DNA from: Myxococcales bacterium
GTDB lineage: Bacteria > Myxococcota_A > UBA9160 > SMWR01
Direction: 5' to 3'
NCBI GenBank assembly: GCA_022571825.1
Contig: JACZXC010000039.1
Location: 1-12,004 of the forward strand
Length of the DNA stretch: 12,004 bases
Position 1 is the stretch's first letter. Each line of letters opens with the position of its first letter. The notes under the pieces are model-generated. The model was not told the origin of the DNA and did no database searches. It saw only the letters and a list, made by a program, of their open reading frames with translations. Of this stretch, positions 1 through 6,400 are shown one piece after another. The translations under genes and the position numbers were made by a program.

Positions 1-62
1 CGGGGGGGGGGGGTCTGCGCGGCAGCTTCGAGCGGGACGGGAGCCGACATGGGACGTTTCGA

Positions 63-428
63 ATGATGCGCGCCGGTGGGATTCGGGTCGTCGAGGGAAG
101 TGGCAAGACCCAAGGTCAGCGCCTCATGGAGATGTTTGGGTCTATGTACGGGTTCTCCGGGTCGGGCGCCCAGGGCATGGAAGCCCTCCAGGGTGCCATC
201 GACGAGCTCCGCGCCGCCGGTGAGATCTCGAGGACCACCCGCATGGAGCTGCGAGGCGACATTGTTGAGTGGTTGGAGGAGGGGATGCGAGCGCGTGGAC
301 AGAGTGCAAAACCGTCCGAGCGGCAGCTCGAGAGTCTGGCCCTGCGCGTGGAGAAAGAGCTTCTCGATGAAGGCCGATCCGTCCAGGAAGTGGCGAAGAT
401 GATCGAGATGGGTGAGCTCCGCCCGTGA
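63..428 (+). CDS. Hypothetical protein, 121 aa, possibly 5'-incomplete
   Basis: I do not recognise a family and assign no function. The product is soluble-looking, charged and mostly helical in character, with a Gly/Ser/Met-rich stretch near residues 21-37 (MEMFGSMYGFSGSG) and an amphipathic, Glu/Arg-rich second half; no signal peptide or membrane segment is seen. The start is uncertain. Two ATG codons stand in tandem at 63 and 66 with no clear ribosome binding site; another in-frame ATG lies at 126, after a weak AAGG. The frame has no stop back to the left edge, so the true start could lie outside the window. The stop codon overlaps the GTG start of the following acetyltransferase gene (GTGA), which points to co-translation and supports this frame as real. 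A long antisense frame covers the same bases but is less credible because it also runs through the acetyltransferase. Confidence 0.6.
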   Translation: MMRAGGIRVVEGSGKTQGQRLMEMFGSMYGFSGSGAQGMEALQGAIDELRAAGEISRTTRMELRGDIVEWLEEGMRARGQSAKPSERQLESLALRVEKELLDEGRSVQEVAKMIEMGELRP

Positions 429-907
429 CGTGCCTTCCCGCGGGGGCGATTCGCCGCGCGATTCCTCGAGATCTCGACCAGGTCGCCGCCCTCTGGTCGG
501 CGATCACCGAACACCATGGCCCTTTCGATGGGCTGTTCGAGCTTCGAAGCCACGCGGACGCCGAGATCCGCGCGCTGCTGGTCGGCCAGCTGCAGAGTCC
601 CGACGTCGAAACCTTCGTCTGGGACGGCGCTTTGGGACTCGCCGGGTTCTGCTCCGTTCGCATCGATCGCGCTCCGCCGATTCTGGCTGAGGTCGTCCGA
701 GCCGAGATCACCGACCTGGGCGTTCGCGAGGACGAGCGCCGCCGGGGAATTGGCCGAGCGCTGGTGGCCGCGGCGGGCGACTGGCTCCGGTCGCGGGGGG
801 TGAAGCGGGTCGAGGTTCGGGTGGCATCGCGAAATCCCGAGGGTCAGGCCTTCTGGCGTGCGCTGGGCTTTGGCGACCTCATGGACGTGCTCCACCGTCG
901 CCTGTAG
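425..907 (+). CDS. GNAT family N-acetyltransferase
   Basis: This 160-residue protein has the layout of a single-domain Gcn5-related N-acetyltransferase, which moves an acetyl group from acetyl-CoA to an amine; the substrate cannot be read from the sequence. The acetyl-CoA motif A is clear: a beta strand (residues 91-101, ending LGVR) followed by R105-x-x-G108-x-G110 in ERRRGIGRAL, which binds the pyrophosphate of CoA. Motif B follows in VEVRVASRNPEGQAFWRALGF, with the usual N-x-x-A-x-x-[FL]-[YW]-x-x-x-G-F pattern seen here as NPEGQAFWRALGF. Length is normal for the family. The start is GTG at 425, overlapping the stop of the upstream gene by four bases; no better start is seen because the predicted first strand (GAIRRAIPRDLDQVAALW) begins at residue 7. 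It is likely a soluble cytoplasmic enzyme co-transcribed with the upstream hypothetical gene. Confidence 0.92.
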   Translation: MTCLPAGAIRRAIPRDLDQVAALWSAITEHHGPFDGLFELRSHADAEIRALLVGQLQSPDVETFVWDGALGLAGFCSVRIDRAPPILAEVVRAEITDLGVREDERRRGIGRALVAAAGDWLRSRGVKRVEVRVASRNPEGQAFWRALGFGDLMDVLHRRL

Positions 908-910
908 ATT
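882..910 (+). promoter_or_regulatory. Candidate sigma70-like promoter upstream of the aminotransferase gene
   Basis: TGGACG at 882-887 (four of six matches to TTGACA) and TAGATT at 905-910 (four of six matches to TATAAT) are separated by 17 bases. Transcription would start near 917, giving a leader of about 54 bases before the ATG at 971. The -10 overlaps the stop codon of the acetyltransferase gene. The match is modest and could be chance. Confidence 0.25.
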
Positions 911-970
911 CCGCGCCGCGGATCGAGCCCAGGCGTTAAGGAGTCAGGGAGCCCGCCCCAGGACTTCTCC

Positions 971-2320
971 ATGACCTCTCCGGAACCCAGCGAACTGGCA
1001 CGGGAACTCAATCGGCGACTCGAGGTCGCGGCGCCCGAGGTCTTGGCGATGCTGTCGCCCCTGGGCCGGCGGCTCTACTTCCCAAAGGGAATCCTCTCCC
1101 AGTCCGCCGAGGCCAGCGAGAAAGCCCACCGTTTCAACGCGACGATCGGAATCGCCACCGTTGCGGGCGAGCCCATGCACCTGCCCTCGGTGACGCGATA
1201 CCTGACAGATCTGGACCCCGCCGACGCCGTCGACTACGCGCCCGCCGGTGGGCGCAGGAAGCTGCGCGAACTCTGGCGGGAGAAGCAGCTGAGGGAGAAC
1301 CCCTCCCAGCGCGGAAAGCGCTGCGGTCTGCCGATCGCGACGAGCGCAATTACCCACGGACTTTCGCTCGCGGGCGATCTGTTCGTGGATTCCGGCGATG
1401 TCATCGTGATTCCCGACAAGCTCTGGGGAAACTACCGCCTGACCTACGAGGTTCGCCTGGGCGCGGCTCTGAGGACCTTCCCTCTCTACGCGGGTTCGGG
1501 TTTCAACCACGAGGGCTTCGTTCGGGCGCTGGCGGAGTCGGCGGTCGGGCGCGAAAAGCTGATCGTGCTGCTCAACTTTCCCAACAACCCGACCGGCTAC
1601 GTACCGTCAACCGCCGAGGGCGAGGCGATCTCGAACGCCCTTGTGCGTCAGGCGGAGGGCGGGACCCGGATCGTCGCGGTCCTCGACGACGCCTACTTCG
1701 GCTTCTTCTACCACCTGGGCGGCCCCACGATGACGGAGTCGCTCTTCGGCATCCTGTCGAACCGCCACCCGAACCTCCTCGCCGTGAAGCTCGACGGCGC
1801 AACCAAGGAGTTCTGTGCCTGGGGCTTGCGATGCGGTTTTCTCACCTTCGGCCCCGGACGCCGGGAGACCGCCGACGAGGTGGCATCGGTCCTCGACACC
1901 AAGGTGAGGGGCGCCATCCGAAGCGGGATCTCCAATGTGTCGCAGCTCTCCCAGTTGCTGGTGGAGCGGGCACTGGCCTCCTCCTCCATCGACGAAGAAC
2001 GCAAGGCCCAGCTGGAAACGCTGCGAGCCCGGGCGGAGAAGGTCCACGACGTGGCCCACGCGCCTCGCTTCCGCGAGAGCTGGCGGGTCTACCCGTTCAA
2101 CAGTGGCTACTTCATGAGTCTGCAGGTCGAAGGGTTGGAAGCGGAGGCCGTTCGGCTTTACCTACTGGGCGAGTACGGGATCGGGCTGATTGCAACCGGA
2201 GCATCCGACCTGCGCATCGCCTTCTCGTGTCTCGAGCTGGAGGAGATCGAGCCTCTCTTCGAGGCCCTCCACCGGGCCATCCAGGAGCTCCTCAGTCAAG
2301 GCGGTCGAGCTCCAGGATGA
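971..2320 (+). CDS. PLP-dependent aminotransferase, class I/II
   Basis: This 449-residue protein is a fold-type I aminotransferase of the aspartate/aromatic aminotransferase superfamily; substrate is not assignable from sequence. Key elements are in order: the NNPTG loop with N206, the D239-D-A-Y242 motif that contacts the PLP pyridine nitrogen and hydroxyl, the Schiff-base lysine K279 in GATKEF followed by the phosphate-binding arginine R287 (GLRCG), and the substrate-carboxylate arginine R415 in DLRIAFS. The N-terminal part (about residues 40-75, LYFPKGI then FNATIGIA) resembles a branch of aminotransferases in which the substrate-binding arm is longer than in AspC. ATG at 971 has AGGA at 960-963 seven bases upstream. 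Length is near the upper end for the family. The gene seems to stand alone; it ends 29 bases inside the oppositely oriented M20 peptidase gene, so no terminator fits between them. Confidence 0.93.
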   Translation: MTSPEPSELARELNRRLEVAAPEVLAMLSPLGRRLYFPKGILSQSAEASEKAHRFNATIGIATVAGEPMHLPSVTRYLTDLDPADAVDYAPAGGRRKLRELWREKQLRENPSQRGKRCGLPIATSAITHGLSLAGDLFVDSGDVIVIPDKLWGNYRLTYEVRLGAALRTFPLYAGSGFNHEGFVRALAESAVGREKLIVLLNFPNNPTGYVPSTAEGEAISNALVRQAEGGTRIVAVLDDAYFGFFYHLGGPTMTESLFGILSNRHPNLLAVKLDGATKEFCAWGLRCGFLTFGPGRRETADEVASVLDTKVRGAIRSGISNVSQLSQLLVERALASSSIDEERKAQLETLRARAEKVHDVAHAPRFRESWRVYPFNSGYFMSLQVEGLEAEAVRLYLLGEYGIGLIATGASDLRIAFSCLELEEIEPLFEALHRAIQELLSQGGRAPG

Positions 2321-3758
2321 TCGCGATCAGCGTGTGCACTCCGCGCTCGAGATTGTCAATGGAAATGCGTTCGTCGGGACCGTGGATTCCGCGAAGTTCC
2401 CCGGCTCGATGCCAGCGCGGCACGAATCCGTAGGCGTGGATGCCGAGGTCGCGGAAGAAGTGGGCGTCGGTGAAGCCCTCGAGCATGCGCGGGACGACCA
2501 CGGCGCGCGGGTCGCTGGCCGCGGCCACGCGTTCGATGGCCCGGTACAGGGCGGTATCGATCGTCGACCCACGAGAGTGAAAGCTGAGCAGGGGCTCGAC
2601 CCGGACACCGGTGTCCCCCACCGCCTGACGCACCCGATCGATGAAGACATCGCAACGCTCGAAGGGAAGCAGGCGCGCATCGAGGTGGGCCGAGGCCTCG
2701 ACGGGTAGCACGTTCGTGCTCAGGGCTCCCTCGAGCACCGTAATCGTCAGCGTGTTTCGAACCAGCGCCGCCTGGGAGCGCTCGGCGAGGAATCGACTGC
2801 GAAAGGCTGGATCGGTGGTCAGGAACGTCGCGAGATCGGCGTATCCGGGCGCGTCCTCGGCCGAGGCCAGGGGCGCGAGTGCCGCGAACATCCGCTGTAC
2901 CTCTGGGACGACGCGGATCGGATGTTCGAGCCGTCGCACGCGGTCGAGCGCCGCGATCAGCCGCGGAACCGCGGCGTCACGCGGGGGCGCCGAGCTGTGG
3001 CCGGGCGTGCCCCGTGCAGCGACACGCATCCAGCAGGGGCTCTTCTCGATCACCGAGATCCCCCAAACCGGAGGCGCCTGATCGGACAGGAGGCGAACGC
3101 CGCCGCCCTCGGTCAACAGGTACTCCGCGTCGAGCAGGAGCCCGGGGCGCTCGCGGACCAAGTATCCAGCGCCGTCGAGCCCGCCCTTTTCTTCGTCCGG
3201 CGTCGCCAGGAATACCAGGTCGCGCTTCAACGGGAGTTCCCGTTTCGCGAGCTCGGTCATCGCCAAGAGCTGAATCACCGTGACCCCCTTTGCGTCGAGG
3301 GAGCCGCGCCCGATGATAAAGCCGCCTCTCCGAATCCCGGCAAAGGGGTCCGTCGTCCAGGCGGCCCGGTTCGCGGGAACCACGTCGAGGTGGGACAGCA
3401 GCACCAGGGGGCGTCGTTCGCCGGAGCCGGGCAAGCGTCCCCAGGCTGCGGCGCGTCCTAGCTTCGAATCGCCATCCGGGGTGGCGATGAGAGCCGCCTC
3501 CAGGCCCGCTTCGCGCAGCTTTCCCACCAGGAAGTCAGCCACGGGCGCCTCGTCGCCGGGGGGGTTGACCGACACCAGTCGAATCGCTTCGAGCAGGATC
3601 TGGGCGGCTCGCTCGCGAAGTGGAAGCGGCGGCAGCTCTTCGGGGATCAGCTCGTCGCCGGCTGCGGCCCCGGACAGCAGGCAGCCAGCGGACAGAGCGG
3701 CAGCGAGCTGGCGACACGCCAGTCGAGCGCTCTCAGAGAAAAAACGTTGTATAATCAA
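2292..3758 (-). CDS. M20 family metallopeptidase, exported, possibly a lipoprotein
   Basis: This 488-residue protein is an M20/M25/M40-type zinc peptidase or amidohydrolase (carboxypeptidase S/ArgE-like). The full set of active-site residues is present: H123 and catalytic D125 in SHLDVVP, bridging D155 in GRGSLDAKG, general base E189 with ligand E190 in TPDEEKGG, E217 in LLTEGGG, and the last ligand H459 in GIHGPDERIS. The dimerisation/lid insert lies between about residues 235 and 350. The N-terminus has a basic-then-hydrophobic leader (residues 11-33) with a Cys at 26 in LSAGC. This is an imperfect lipobox, as it has Ser rather than Leu at -3, so either lipid anchoring or ordinary signal peptidase I cleavage near AAAG-DE is possible; periplasmic location is inferred. 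The start is TTG: an in-frame stop lies at 3774-3776 and no ATG or GTG is found before the leader, so TTG at 3756-3758 is the only reasonable choice. It is the only minus-strand gene here, convergent with the aminotransferase and divergent from the M23 gene. Confidence 0.92.
   Translation of the reverse strand: MIIQRFFSESARLACRQLAAALSAGCLLSGAAAGDELIPEELPPLPLRERAAQILLEAIRLVSVNPPGDEAPVADFLVGKLREAGLEAALIATPDGDSKLGRAAAWGRLPGSGERRPLVLLSHLDVVPANRAAWTTDPFAGIRRGGFIIGRGSLDAKGVTVIQLLAMTELAKRELPLKRDLVFLATPDEEKGGLDGAGYLVRERPGLLLDAEYLLTEGGGVRLLSDQAPPVWGISVIEKSPCWMRVAARGTPGHSSAPPRDAAVPRLIAALDRVRRLEHPIRVVPEVQRMFAALAPLASAEDAPGYADLATFLTTDPAFRSRFLAERSQAALVRNTLTITVLEGALSTNVLPVEASAHLDARLLPFERCDVFIDRVRQAVGDTGVRVEPLLSFHSRGSTIDTALYRAIERVAAASDPRAVVVPRMLEGFTDAHFFRDLGIHAYGFVPRWHRAGELRGIHGPDERISIDNLERGVHTLIAIILELDRLD
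3750..3755 (+). promoter_or_regulatory. Perfect TATAAT hexamer upstream of the M23 gene (candidate -10)
   Basis: TATAAT stands at 3750-3755 in otherwise GC-rich DNA, oriented toward the M23 gene. It is antisense to codons 2-3 of the M20 gene. No good -35 is seen 17 bases upstream (GCGCTC). If used, the M23 mRNA would have a leader of about 130 bases. It may instead be a chance result of the codons used at the M20 N-terminus. Confidence 0.25.
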
Positions 3759-3860
3759 TGAGTTCGACCGAGCCTAGGCCTCGAGGTGAAGCCCCCGGGG
3801 GAATATCTCTGGATCCCTCCCGACTGGATTGCATCGTGCGAATCCGGCGGCGGGACGCTA

Positions 3861-3868
3861 ATTATACT
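3861..3868. promoter_or_regulatory. Overlapping -10-like hexamers on both strands in the divergent region
   Basis: The AT-rich patch ATTATACT at 3861-3868 reads TATACT on the plus strand (3863-3868) and TATAAT on the minus strand (3866 down to 3861). The plus hexamer would start the M23 mRNA near 3875 with a short leader holding GGAG at 3886-3889. The minus hexamer would start the M20 mRNA near 3854 with a leader of about 96 bases. Neither has a strong -35. The position between two divergent genes and the contrast with GC-rich surroundings favour a real promoter region. Confidence 0.4.
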
Positions 3869-3891
3869 CCTCCCAACGGCCCCACGGAGCG

Positions 3892-5244
3892 ATGTTGCCG
3901 AGACGAGCCCGAAGATCCAGCTACCGAGTTCCGGTTCACCGACACTTCATGGGGTCGGTGGGACTGGGACTGACGGTGGCATTGGTCACGGTGATCGCGA
4001 TGTCGACGTTCGCCCCTCCCGGGGTCGATGCGGGCTCGGGCCCGGCGGCGGCTGACGTGGCCGCCCTCGCCCCGGCCGAAGCGGTGCCGTTGGCGACGGC
4101 TGCGCCGCCTCCGATCGAGCCGGTGGTCCGCATCACGAAGGGCCGAATCGAGCCCGGCGGGAGTCTGGCGAGCGCGCTGACGGACCAGGGCACTTCGTCG
4201 GCGGTCGTGAGTCTCATAGCCCACGAGATGTCCGGGCACTTCGACTTCCGGCGGGCTCAACCCGGGCATTCCTATCGCCTGACCCAGGATGAGAGCGGGC
4301 AGGTTCTCGAGTTTCGATACCGGACCTCTGAGACCGAGGGTTTCCGGCTGACCTGGGAAGGCGAGGAGTACACCGTTCGCTCCGAGGAAGCGTCGTTACG
4401 AACGCAAGCGGCGCGAATCACCGGAATCGTCACCACCAACCTTTACGACGCGCTCCAGGAACTCGGCGAAAGCACCCAGCTCGCCGGGGACTTTGCCGAC
4501 ATATTCGCCTGGGACATCGACTTCTCGCGCAACGTCCATCCGGGAGACGCGTTCCGCATCGTCTACGAGCGCAAGTACCGAACCGATGACGAGGGAAGCT
4601 CGGTCTACGTGCGGCCGGGACGGATCCTCGCAGCGCACTACTCGGGGATCTCGGGCAAGCACATCGCTCTCTACTTCGAAGACGAACAGGGGCACGGGGG
4701 TTACTACCGGCCGGATGGAACATCGGTCAAGCGCCAGTTCCTGCTGGCCCCGCTGCGATTCGCCCGCATCAGTTCGAACTTCACCACCGCGCGACTTCAC
4801 CCGATTCTCAAGATCACCCGGCCGCATCACGGCATCGATTACGCGGCGCCAGCCGGTACGCCCGTGTGGTCCGTCGCCGACGGCAAGGTGATCTTCCGCG
4901 GCGCCGCGGGCGGGTTCGGGAACCTGCTGAAGATTCGCCACGCCCGGGGCTACGTCTCCTACTACGGCCACCTGTCCCGTTTTGTCTCGGGATTGCGGGT
5001 GGGCCAGGAGATCGAACAGAAGCAGCTCATCGGCTACGTGGGCGACACCGGCCTCGCCACCGGACCCCACGTGTGTTACCGGATCGCTCGAGACGGGCGA
5101 TATGTGGACCCGACGACAGTGGGCGTATCCGGGGGACAGCCGGTCGCTCCCTCATCGCGGTACGCGTTCTACCGCACCCGCGACGCAATCCTCTCCAATC
5201 TCGTCGGCGGCTCTCTCCTCTCCGCCACCCAGGAAGCCCTCTAG
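3892..5244 (+). CDS. M23 (LytM-type) murein endopeptidase, MepM/OapA-like, with His-x-Cys active site
   Basis: This 450-residue protein should be a membrane-anchored periplasmic enzyme that cuts peptide cross-links of peptidoglycan. A basic N-terminus (residues 1-18) and one hydrophobic segment (about 20-40) form a signal anchor, followed by an Ala/Pro-rich linker. The region from about 78 to 290 resembles the double N-terminal domain of the MepM/ShyA/Csd3 group (IEPGGSLASAL, then ITGIVTTNLYDALQELGES and HPGDAFRIVYE). The catalytic LytM domain spans about 293-410: H312-x-x-x-D316 in HHGIDYA, H360 in YYGHLSR, and GPHVCYR at 391-397. The last motif is normally H-x-H, with the second His as a zinc ligand; here it is H393-x-C395. 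Cys can bind zinc, so the enzyme may still be active. ATG at 3892 has GGAG only two bases upstream; TTG at 3895 would have better spacing, with almost no effect on the product. No operon partner is evident. Confidence 0.92.
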   Translation: MLPRRARRSSYRVPVHRHFMGSVGLGLTVALVTVIAMSTFAPPGVDAGSGPAAADVAALAPAEAVPLATAAPPPIEPVVRITKGRIEPGGSLASALTDQGTSSAVVSLIAHEMSGHFDFRRAQPGHSYRLTQDESGQVLEFRYRTSETEGFRLTWEGEEYTVRSEEASLRTQAARITGIVTTNLYDALQELGESTQLAGDFADIFAWDIDFSRNVHPGDAFRIVYERKYRTDDEGSSVYVRPGRILAAHYSGISGKHIALYFEDEQGHGGYYRPDGTSVKRQFLLAPLRFARISSNFTTARLHPILKITRPHHGIDYAAPAGTPVWSVADGKVIFRGAAGGFGNLLKIRHARGYVSYYGHLSRFVSGLRVGQEIEQKQLIGYVGDTGLATGPHVCYRIARDGRYVDPTTVGVSGGQPVAPSSRYAFYRTRDAILSNLVGGSLLSATQEAL

Positions 5245-5294
5245 CGCGGTTTCGTTTCGGAATGCCTCCGGGGCTGTACCTTCGCCATTTCGAG

Positions 5295-5300
5295 TATCCT
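5295..5300 (+). promoter_or_regulatory. Candidate -10 (TATCCT) for a leaderless transcript
   Basis: TATCCT ends six bases before the ATG at 5307, the spacing expected if transcription starts at the start codon itself. No Shine-Dalgarno sequence precedes this ATG, which fits a leaderless mRNA, but there is no convincing -35, so support is limited. Confidence 0.3.
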
Positions 5301-5306
5301 GCGCCC

Positions 5307-5756
5307 ATGGCCACCGGCTCCCAGACACCGACAGTCGACCTCGCTGCGCGACTCGAGGCGCTTGGCCAGACGCTCGGTGCGCGAGAGGCTGAGCATCGAG
5401 AGGGGCTAGAGCGGGCCCGAAGTTGCATCGAACAGCTGCGGGGACGGATCGAAGTGGCCCTCGAACGCTTTCACCGGGCCGCGGCGAAGGCAGGGGCGCC
5501 GCACCTGCGCGTTTCGCTGGGCGAGATCCGCACCGATGAAAAGCACCTCCGTGCCGTCGAGTTCGATCTCCGCCGCGGTCGGTACCGGGCCATCGTCACG
5601 GTCAAGAGCCGGGGTGAGGTGACCCTGGTGGGTCCTTTTCGGGTCGGGAAAAACGAGGGTCCCTGCCGCACGTTCGCGCTGGAATCAGACGCGGAGCTGA
5701 ATGACGCTCTCGCGACCTTTCTCGAGAGCTTCCTCGGGGAAGCTTCGACACCGTGA
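5307..5756 (+). CDS. Hypothetical coiled-coil protein, 149 aa, first gene of the triphosphatase-gshA operon
   Basis: I do not recognise a family. Residues about 9-62 form a continuous helix rich in Leu, Glu, Arg and Ala with heptad-like spacing (LAARLEALGQTL, then IEQLRGRIEVALERF), a likely coiled coil. Residues about 66-125 look like a small beta-rich domain: alternating hydrophobic strands HLRVSLGEIR, RAVEFDLRRGRYRAIVTVK and EVTLVGPFRV. A short C-terminal helix (about 128-145) follows. No signal peptide, membrane segment or catalytic motif is visible. ATG at 5307 is preferred; an in-frame ATG at 5262 would add 15 residues, and neither has a ribosome binding site. The frame is also open upstream through the M23 gene, but that part is a shadow. 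The stop overlaps the GTG of the triphosphatase gene (GTGA), so the two are translationally coupled. A role linked to that enzyme or to glutathione synthesis is only guilt by association. Confidence 0.72.
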   Translation: MATGSQTPTVDLAARLEALGQTLGAREAEHREGLERARSCIEQLRGRIEVALERFHRAAAKAGAPHLRVSLGEIRTDEKHLRAVEFDLRRGRYRAIVTVKSRGEVTLVGPFRVGKNEGPCRTFALESDAELNDALATFLESFLGEASTP

Positions 5757-6400
5757 GCACCGCGGTCGTTCCGAGCCCGCTGGCTTCCCTGCGCGAGGTG
5801 AGGGTTGGCTCCAACAATGAGCCGAAGATCGCCGCGGTTCGAAGCGCCCTGCTCGCCTACGCTCCGGAGGTACGGGTCGAGGGCGTCGGCGTGGTCAGTG
5901 GGGTCGCCGAACAGCCCGTGGGCCTCGACGAGATCATCCGCGGCGCCAGCAACCGCGCCCGGGCGGCCGTCGAATCGCAGGGTTGTGAGCTCGCCGTGGG
6001 GATCGAGGACGGCCTGATCGAGCTGCCCGAAAGGGCCGATGGCTCCCCCTCGTCGGTGTCGGAGTTCAAGGTGCGGCACGTCAACATCGGATGCGCCGCC
6101 GTGACCGACGGGAAACGGCTCTCGTTCGGCTTCTCGTCGGCCTTTGCCTACCCGACCGCCTGCTCTCGGCGGGCGGCCGCGCAACGCACTCCGATCGGAG
6201 GTTTGTTCGATCGGTTGTGGCAGAGGCGGCGGGGCGAGCCATCGGCGTTGCCCTCGGCCCGGGGCATCGGAAACGTGGGGCGACTCACTCTGGGAGTGCT
6301 GCCGCGCTGTGAGTACGAACGTCACGCGGTGCTGTGCGCCCTGGTGGCGTTTCTGCATCCGGATCTCTATGACGATCTCTCCGACGGAGAGGGCTCGTGA
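5753..6400 (+). CDS. Inosine/xanthosine triphosphatase, YjjX/DUF84 family
   Basis: This 215-residue protein matches the YjjX-type non-canonical purine NTP phosphatases, which hydrolyse ITP and XTP to keep deaminated purines out of nucleic acids. The nucleotide-binding start VGSNNEPKIAAV (residues 18-29, with G19, S20, N21 and K25) is typical, as are SGVAEQPVG (49-57), the helix GASNRARAAV (64-73) and the acidic metal-binding motif GIEDGLIE (83-90). A later S-F-G-F-S-S-A-F segment followed by G-N-V-G fits the family core. It is longer than the usual 170-180 residues, with about 14 extra residues before the first strand and an Arg/Ala-rich insert around 150-165. It starts with GTG overlapping the upstream stop and ends with a TGA overlapping the GTG of gshA, so it sits in the middle of a tightly coupled three-gene operon. 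It should be soluble and cytoplasmic. Confidence 0.88.
   Translation: MSTAVVPSPLASLREVRVGSNNEPKIAAVRSALLAYAPEVRVEGVGVVSGVAEQPVGLDEIIRGASNRARAAVESQGCELAVGIEDGLIELPERADGSPSSVSEFKVRHVNIGCAAVTDGKRLSFGFSSAFAYPTACSRRAAAQRTPIGGLFDRLWQRRRGEPSALPSARGIGNVGRLTLGVLPRCEYERHAVLCALVAFLHPDLYDDLSDGEGS

Noticed and set aside
116..895. A 259-codon minus-strand open frame
   Set aside because: It is antisense to the acetyltransferase, whose CoA-binding motif is clear on the plus strand; long antisense frames are expected in GC-rich coding DNA, and its product shows no domain.
911..921. Short palindrome CCGCGCCGCGG after the acetyltransferase gene as a terminator
   Set aside because: The hairpin would have only four or five pairs with almost no loop and is not followed by a T-run; such palindromes are frequent in GC-rich DNA.
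1831..2433. A 200-codon plus-strand frame inside the aminotransferase and M20 genes
   Set aside because: It is in another frame of the aminotransferase, is Arg/Gly/Pro-rich and shows no motif; K279, R287 and R415 support the main frame.
3758..3973. A 71-codon plus-strand frame in the divergent region
   Set aside because: It overlaps the start of the M23 gene in another frame, has no ribosome binding site, and its composition looks non-coding.
4396..5070. A 224-codon minus-strand frame opposite the M23 gene
   Set aside because: The plus strand encodes the M23 catalytic domain with recognisable motifs; the antisense product has none.
4866..5306. An N-terminal extension of the 149-residue coiled-coil protein reaching back into the M23 gene
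   Set aside because: The extension is an Arg-rich shadow of the M23 domain in another frame; the coiled coil begins just after the ATG at 5307.
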